A stretch of DNA of 64,000 nt, from assembly GCA_006538405.1 (NCBI GenBank), contig BJKQ01000003.1:1116001-1180000 (forward strand), written 5' to 3'. The notes under the pieces are model-generated. The model made no database searches. It was given only the letters and a program-made list of their open reading frames with translations, and was not told the origin of the DNA. Shown one piece after another: positions 60,201 through 64,000 of the stretch. Each line of letters opens with the position of its first letter. The first letter of the stretch is position 1. This DNA is from Hansfordia pulvinata (lineage: Eukaryota > Ascomycota > Sordariomycetes > Xylariales). Both the position numbers and the translations under genes were made by a program.

Positions 60201-62556
60201 CTAAAGCTGCATATTCGCCGATGGCGCTCTGCTAGGCCCGCCGCGTAAATGGGCGGCAGAGTTCTTGAACAGACTCTGCCATATAAACGCCTCACTGAGC
60301 AGCAGCTCAATATCCTTCTCTGTCCAGCCCTTTGTCGGCAGAGACTGGAGGAACATCATGATCTCCTGGAAATCCATCTTGACAAGCTTGCTTGACCACT
60401 TAACAAGAAATGCTGCACACACATAGAGGTGAAACTCCGAGAATCCTTGCTCCTCGGCCTGCGACGTGTCAGCTGGGGGTGTAGGGTTTTAGCAACTGCT
60501 TCACTTACCAGGTACGTGTCCCACATCCGGATGGTATTTTGCACGCTTATCTCCCTCATGAGAAGACAATTCATCCATCTGAAGCTGAATTGAATGAACT
60601 CTACATTCTCGTTCTCGAGGTGCTTTGCGAGATCCGCATCGATCCTAGCCGTGAGGTCGCGCAATGCTGCCACTTGCCTTTGAATACCTGGCTGAGCAAC
60701 GATGTAGTGATCCTGAATGCCGTCAAGCAACTTGGTCAAACACCAAAACGAGTCGGCCTCGACCGCGTCAAGTACGGCCTTTGGGAGCTGACCCGGGTCC
60801 ATGCCGCTCTCAATATTGCTGTCGGTGATGTATGTGCCCAAAAAGACTTGCCAGAAGGGAGTTACCAGGTCATTGATGCCCTGTACGTAGCCGCTTGCCG
60901 GGTGACGAATAGCCCAGAGGTAGAGTATCCTTTCCAAAGATCGCTGGGTAGCCTCATAACTGTATAGTTCTAGGTGGGGGCTCGTTCGGGGTACGTCGAT
61001 GCTGATTTGATGCCAGATGGCTTCGTCCAGGCCTCTGGACCGACCGGCGGGGGCAGGATTGGACCCGCCGCGTTGGAAGGCCTGGCGAACACCATCTAGA
61101 TATTCTTTCCTTTTCCGCTCGAGTGTTGCGACACGTCTTTCACCACTGGTTGGAAGATAGCTAAGTAACAGCTGCCAAGTCATTGCCCTGACTTCCTGAG
61201 GAACGCCGGACCATGCCAGAGAACGGAGGTCCGTCAATGGTATTGTTGATGACTGCAGGATCTTTTTGAACTTGTTGATCCTCGTGACCCGGGAGTTGAG
61301 GGCGTCTATCTCTTTAGGAGGGGCATTGGGAGGAATGGGCGGGTGGTCTATGAGATGCAAAGCATTGGCGGGATCTGTTCAGTGTCAAGTAAAATCAGTG
61401 TCAGGTGAAGAGGGTCCTTAGGCCGCGACGATGGCCCACGTGCAATGGGGGCTTGTGCCAAGGCGACTGGCTGGGTACCTTTTAATATGTCTTTGTATTG
61501 CGGCCTCAGAATTTTACCCTCGCTCTTCTTAGGCATAGGGTAAGAGGCGGCAGGCCTTTCGATGGCAATATCACCGCTGTCTGAGAATCGCCTCGCGTGC
61601 GTACTCGAGGGCTCGTTGGTCGTATACGGTGGTTGTGCGGCCGATACTGCTCTCCCTTGAGCAGCAGCTGCAGAGGCAGATGGGTCGCGGCGGGGTTTGC
61701 GCTTCACGTTTGACAAGGTGGGGAGTCCAAACTCATCGCCATTGTCCTCATACTCGTAAGCCTCGTCGACGTCCGGACCCTCTGGGTCATCCACGTTCCA
61801 GTCATCGTTTGTTTTGGAAAGAAAGTTGAAGTAGGTCTTGAGGGGAGGGGAGCGAGCGCCGGACGACGACTTGGGGGGTGGTGTGCTCGAATCGGCGGGA
61901 CGAGGCTTTTGGGAGGTGGACGAGGGCGGGGTTCGTGGTCGCGAAGAAGATCCAGATACGTTCCTGGAGGCGATATCAGCTGGTGAATATGGCGCTTTGA
62001 CGTGTTCCGATGACGCCTCTAGGACTGGGACGAGTAAAGAAGGAACCGAATTAGATACATACAACGAGTCAAATTTGAGCATATCCGCGTGAGAGTAGGC
62101 GGCGCCAACGACAATATTCGAATCGCGACCCTGTCTCTTGGGGGTGGTCTGGGGACGCCAGAATGGCGAAGCAGACCTAGGAGGGGGATCAGCGAACGGC
62201 TCGAGGGTGTATTCCGGGAGCGGGAACAGCTAGGACGGGGGCCAAGTACTCAGATCTGTCTGTAGGTGGACGAGAGCGAGAAGCGCAGTGCGAGTCAGCT
62301 TGGGCGAGGGAGAAGAAGAAGGCGGCGACAGCAGCGGTGGGGTTTGTTGGTTGCGCGCGGCTGCTGTTTGGGCAAGGCTGAGGGCTAGGCGGGGTGACAA
62401 TGCTTACCGACTTGGACCATTTCCTGCAATAACCAAGTCAGCATTGCTGGAAGCAGGAGTAAAAGGTGGACGGCTTGGGCTGAGAGAATGCGTTCGGGTG
62501 TGGCTGACCTGCTGGGGCGGCTTCTTACCGCCGCTGCCCGAGGAAGACGAGAACAT
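60201..62556 (-). CDS. gyp1: TBC-domain Rab GTPase-activating protein, Gyp1/TBC1D22-like
   Basis: Golgi-type Rab (Ypt1) GAP. Exons as read: 62556-62509, 62229-61479, 61374-60509 and 60458-60201, giving 640 residues. The N-terminus is disordered and Ser/Pro-rich, with the conserved FWRPQTTPKRQGRDSNIVVG. The TBC domain shows the Arg-finger region (usually IxxDxxR) as IWHQISIDVPRTSP and the Gln finger (usually YxQ) in SGYVQGINDL. The dispensable insert and FRWMNCLLMREI follow, then TIRMWDTYLAEEQGFSEFHLYVCAAFL. The 5' structure is less sure: the first intron is about 280 nt and contains a 16-nt exon-like stretch (62408-62423) with good splice sites that would break the frame if included. Confidence 0.9.
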
Positions 62557-64000
62557 AGCTGGGCGGGGGGCCACGGGGCGGGATATCACATAGCGGAAGC
62601 AAGCAGCATGCCACGGGAGTCGATGCGGGCGGCCGGGGCGCGGCGCAAAGGCGGTATCAACGTCGAGGGAGAGAGAGTGGGCGTGCGTCGACTGGGGACG
62701 TGAGGCAAGGTGTTGTTGTGTCTTGAGGTTGCAGAAGACAGCCGATGGTGGTCAAAGACCCCACGACGTCTCACAAGCAGCAGCAGCCCTGGGCAGTAGC
62801 GGTCGTCCCTTCCCTTCCTTCATTGGATGGTAGTCGTTCCCCTTAGGATCTAAGCTATCGCCCTTGTGGCGGCAGCAGCACCTGGGCAGCACCCATGGAA
62901 AGGCGCGTGGCTGCCGTCCATGCCACCGACAATGATATCCACGCGGCAGGTCACTGTACCTTCGATCTACCCCACCTGCCCACAAACTGGCCACTACACA
63001 TGGAATGTACCTGGTACTTGTACTCGCACCGCGGCCCACCCATGACCAGTACTCGTACAGGCACTTCAGGGGTCCGCAATTCACCGCGGGCGACGTTCGC
63101 CAACGCGCAACGCGCAGATACGGATCCATCTTCACGGGCTACGTCTATTCATACCTGGCCTTTGCAGCTGGGTGAGGATCTATCACAACAAGCTCCTAGC
63201 ACGGCTCTTTCTCTTCAATTAGACTCTATCCGTTTGCTCATCAGGAGAATCAGGGGTGTTGAAACCAGCCGAAGAGGGAAAGGGGTTGATTCAACTCAAG
63301 GGGCTGCGCAAATTCGAACGACAAGAATGTCTCGGTGGTTTTCCGCGAGGGAGCATTTGATAATCATACTGATGCCCCGAATTCTGCAATAATTAATCAC
63401 ACTCATATTGTGTGTTTTTTGTTAGTTAAAGATATCGCGCGGACCAGTATCGATGAAGTTTTCCACTCTGAGGGAAGTTCGTGCTCGGCCAAGTATGGTC
63501 GTGCCCACAAATTCATCAGTGCTGGCGCCACCATGGCCTGATGACCTCGCAGAGACTTTGATTGATGACACTCAGCAGTTCAGAGCAAGGCCGTTTCGAA
63601 GCTTTAATAGCAGCGTACATTATTCTGACGGAAACGACACCAATGGATTTTGACATGTGACCTGCCAAGTGTACAGTAACGGTATTCCGTTGCGTTCGCT
63701 CGTCTTGCATTCGGAACGAGACCTAGCCATTGGTATCGCCCATCCAGACCGGCAAGGCATCCCAGATCAGTGACAAACACTGACCAGGCCGAGTCCAATA
63801 ATCTCATTGCCAGGTTTTCTCTGTGCTACGGATACAGACTTCCAGCTTTACAGCTGCACCGTATGATCCCGCCTAGTTTCGGAGATCAGCTCTCTACCTA
63901 CTTGTACAGACGGGGTATGCGCAGAATAATGAGGACTCATGGAATGCTGACCAGGAAACCTCGACGGCCAACAACCGAACAGCGCTGATTCTCAGAGTGC
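62557..64000. other. terminal 1.4-kb region without supportable gene
   Basis: GYP1 promoter and beyond. Open frames near 62895-63392 and 63453-63653 lack protein-like features. TACTTGTACTCG and TACTCGTAC motifs occur near 63015 and 63050. A gene beginning outside the window cannot be excluded. Confidence 0.4.

Noticed and set aside
62895..63392. 165-residue frame after GYP1
   Set aside because: No protein-like features, and it contains the TACTCGTAC motifs that mark non-coding DNA in this window.

Overview
The window is nuclear DNA of a filamentous ascomycete, most likely a plant-associated Sordariomycete. The genes carry short introns (about 50-230 nt) with GT..AG ends and CTAAC/CTGAC-like branch points. 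The base composition is GC-rich. The content includes a GH6 cellulase, an NPP1-type necrosis-inducing protein, and HET and Helo-like genes, which are typical of Pezizomycotina. I cannot fix the genus from sequence alone. No tRNA, rRNA, CRISPR or intact transposon was seen.

Layout. 0.4-8.6 kb: a doubtful small Pro-rich ORF, ribosomal protein L5, a HAD-family hydrolase, a nuclear-type coiled-coil protein and the oligosaccharyltransferase subunit Ost3. 10.1-17.1 kb: GH6 cellulase, a polytopic membrane protein, a mitochondrial FtsJ-type rRNA methyltransferase (Mrm2) and an NPP1 protein. 17.8-20.3 kb: a decayed HET gene. 20.5-30.3 kb: FAD oxidoreductase, argininosuccinate synthase and the kinase Snf1. 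34.1-38.2 kb: a small mitochondrial protein divergent from DNA polymerase epsilon subunit Dpb2. 39.2-43.6 kb: a stand-alone Helo-like protein and sterol C-24(28) reductase Erg4. 44.7-53.7 kb: a gene-poor stretch holding two candidate small secreted peptides, microsatellites and a 24-nt G run. 53.7-62.6 kb: an unknown nuclear-type protein, branched-chain aminotransferase and a Gyp1-like Rab GAP. The last 1.4 kb shows nothing convincing.

Most conserved genes are housekeeping and unrelated to one another; this is not a biosynthetic cluster. Some promoters carry motifs that match their gene. Three MluI (ACGCGT) boxes precede DPB2. A perfect Leu3-type palindrome, a perfect CPC1/Gcn4 site and back-to-back CCAAT boxes precede the branched-chain aminotransferase. 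A UPRE-like core precedes OST3.

Six otherwise intact genes are each broken by one or two frame changes. Every one of these lies at a run of four or five G or C and is restored by one extra base of the run. Exon lengths then sum to whole codons in every case. This pattern points to homopolymer under-calling in the underlying assembly rather than to real pseudogenes. The HET locus is different: it has lost its central domain and is genuinely degraded.
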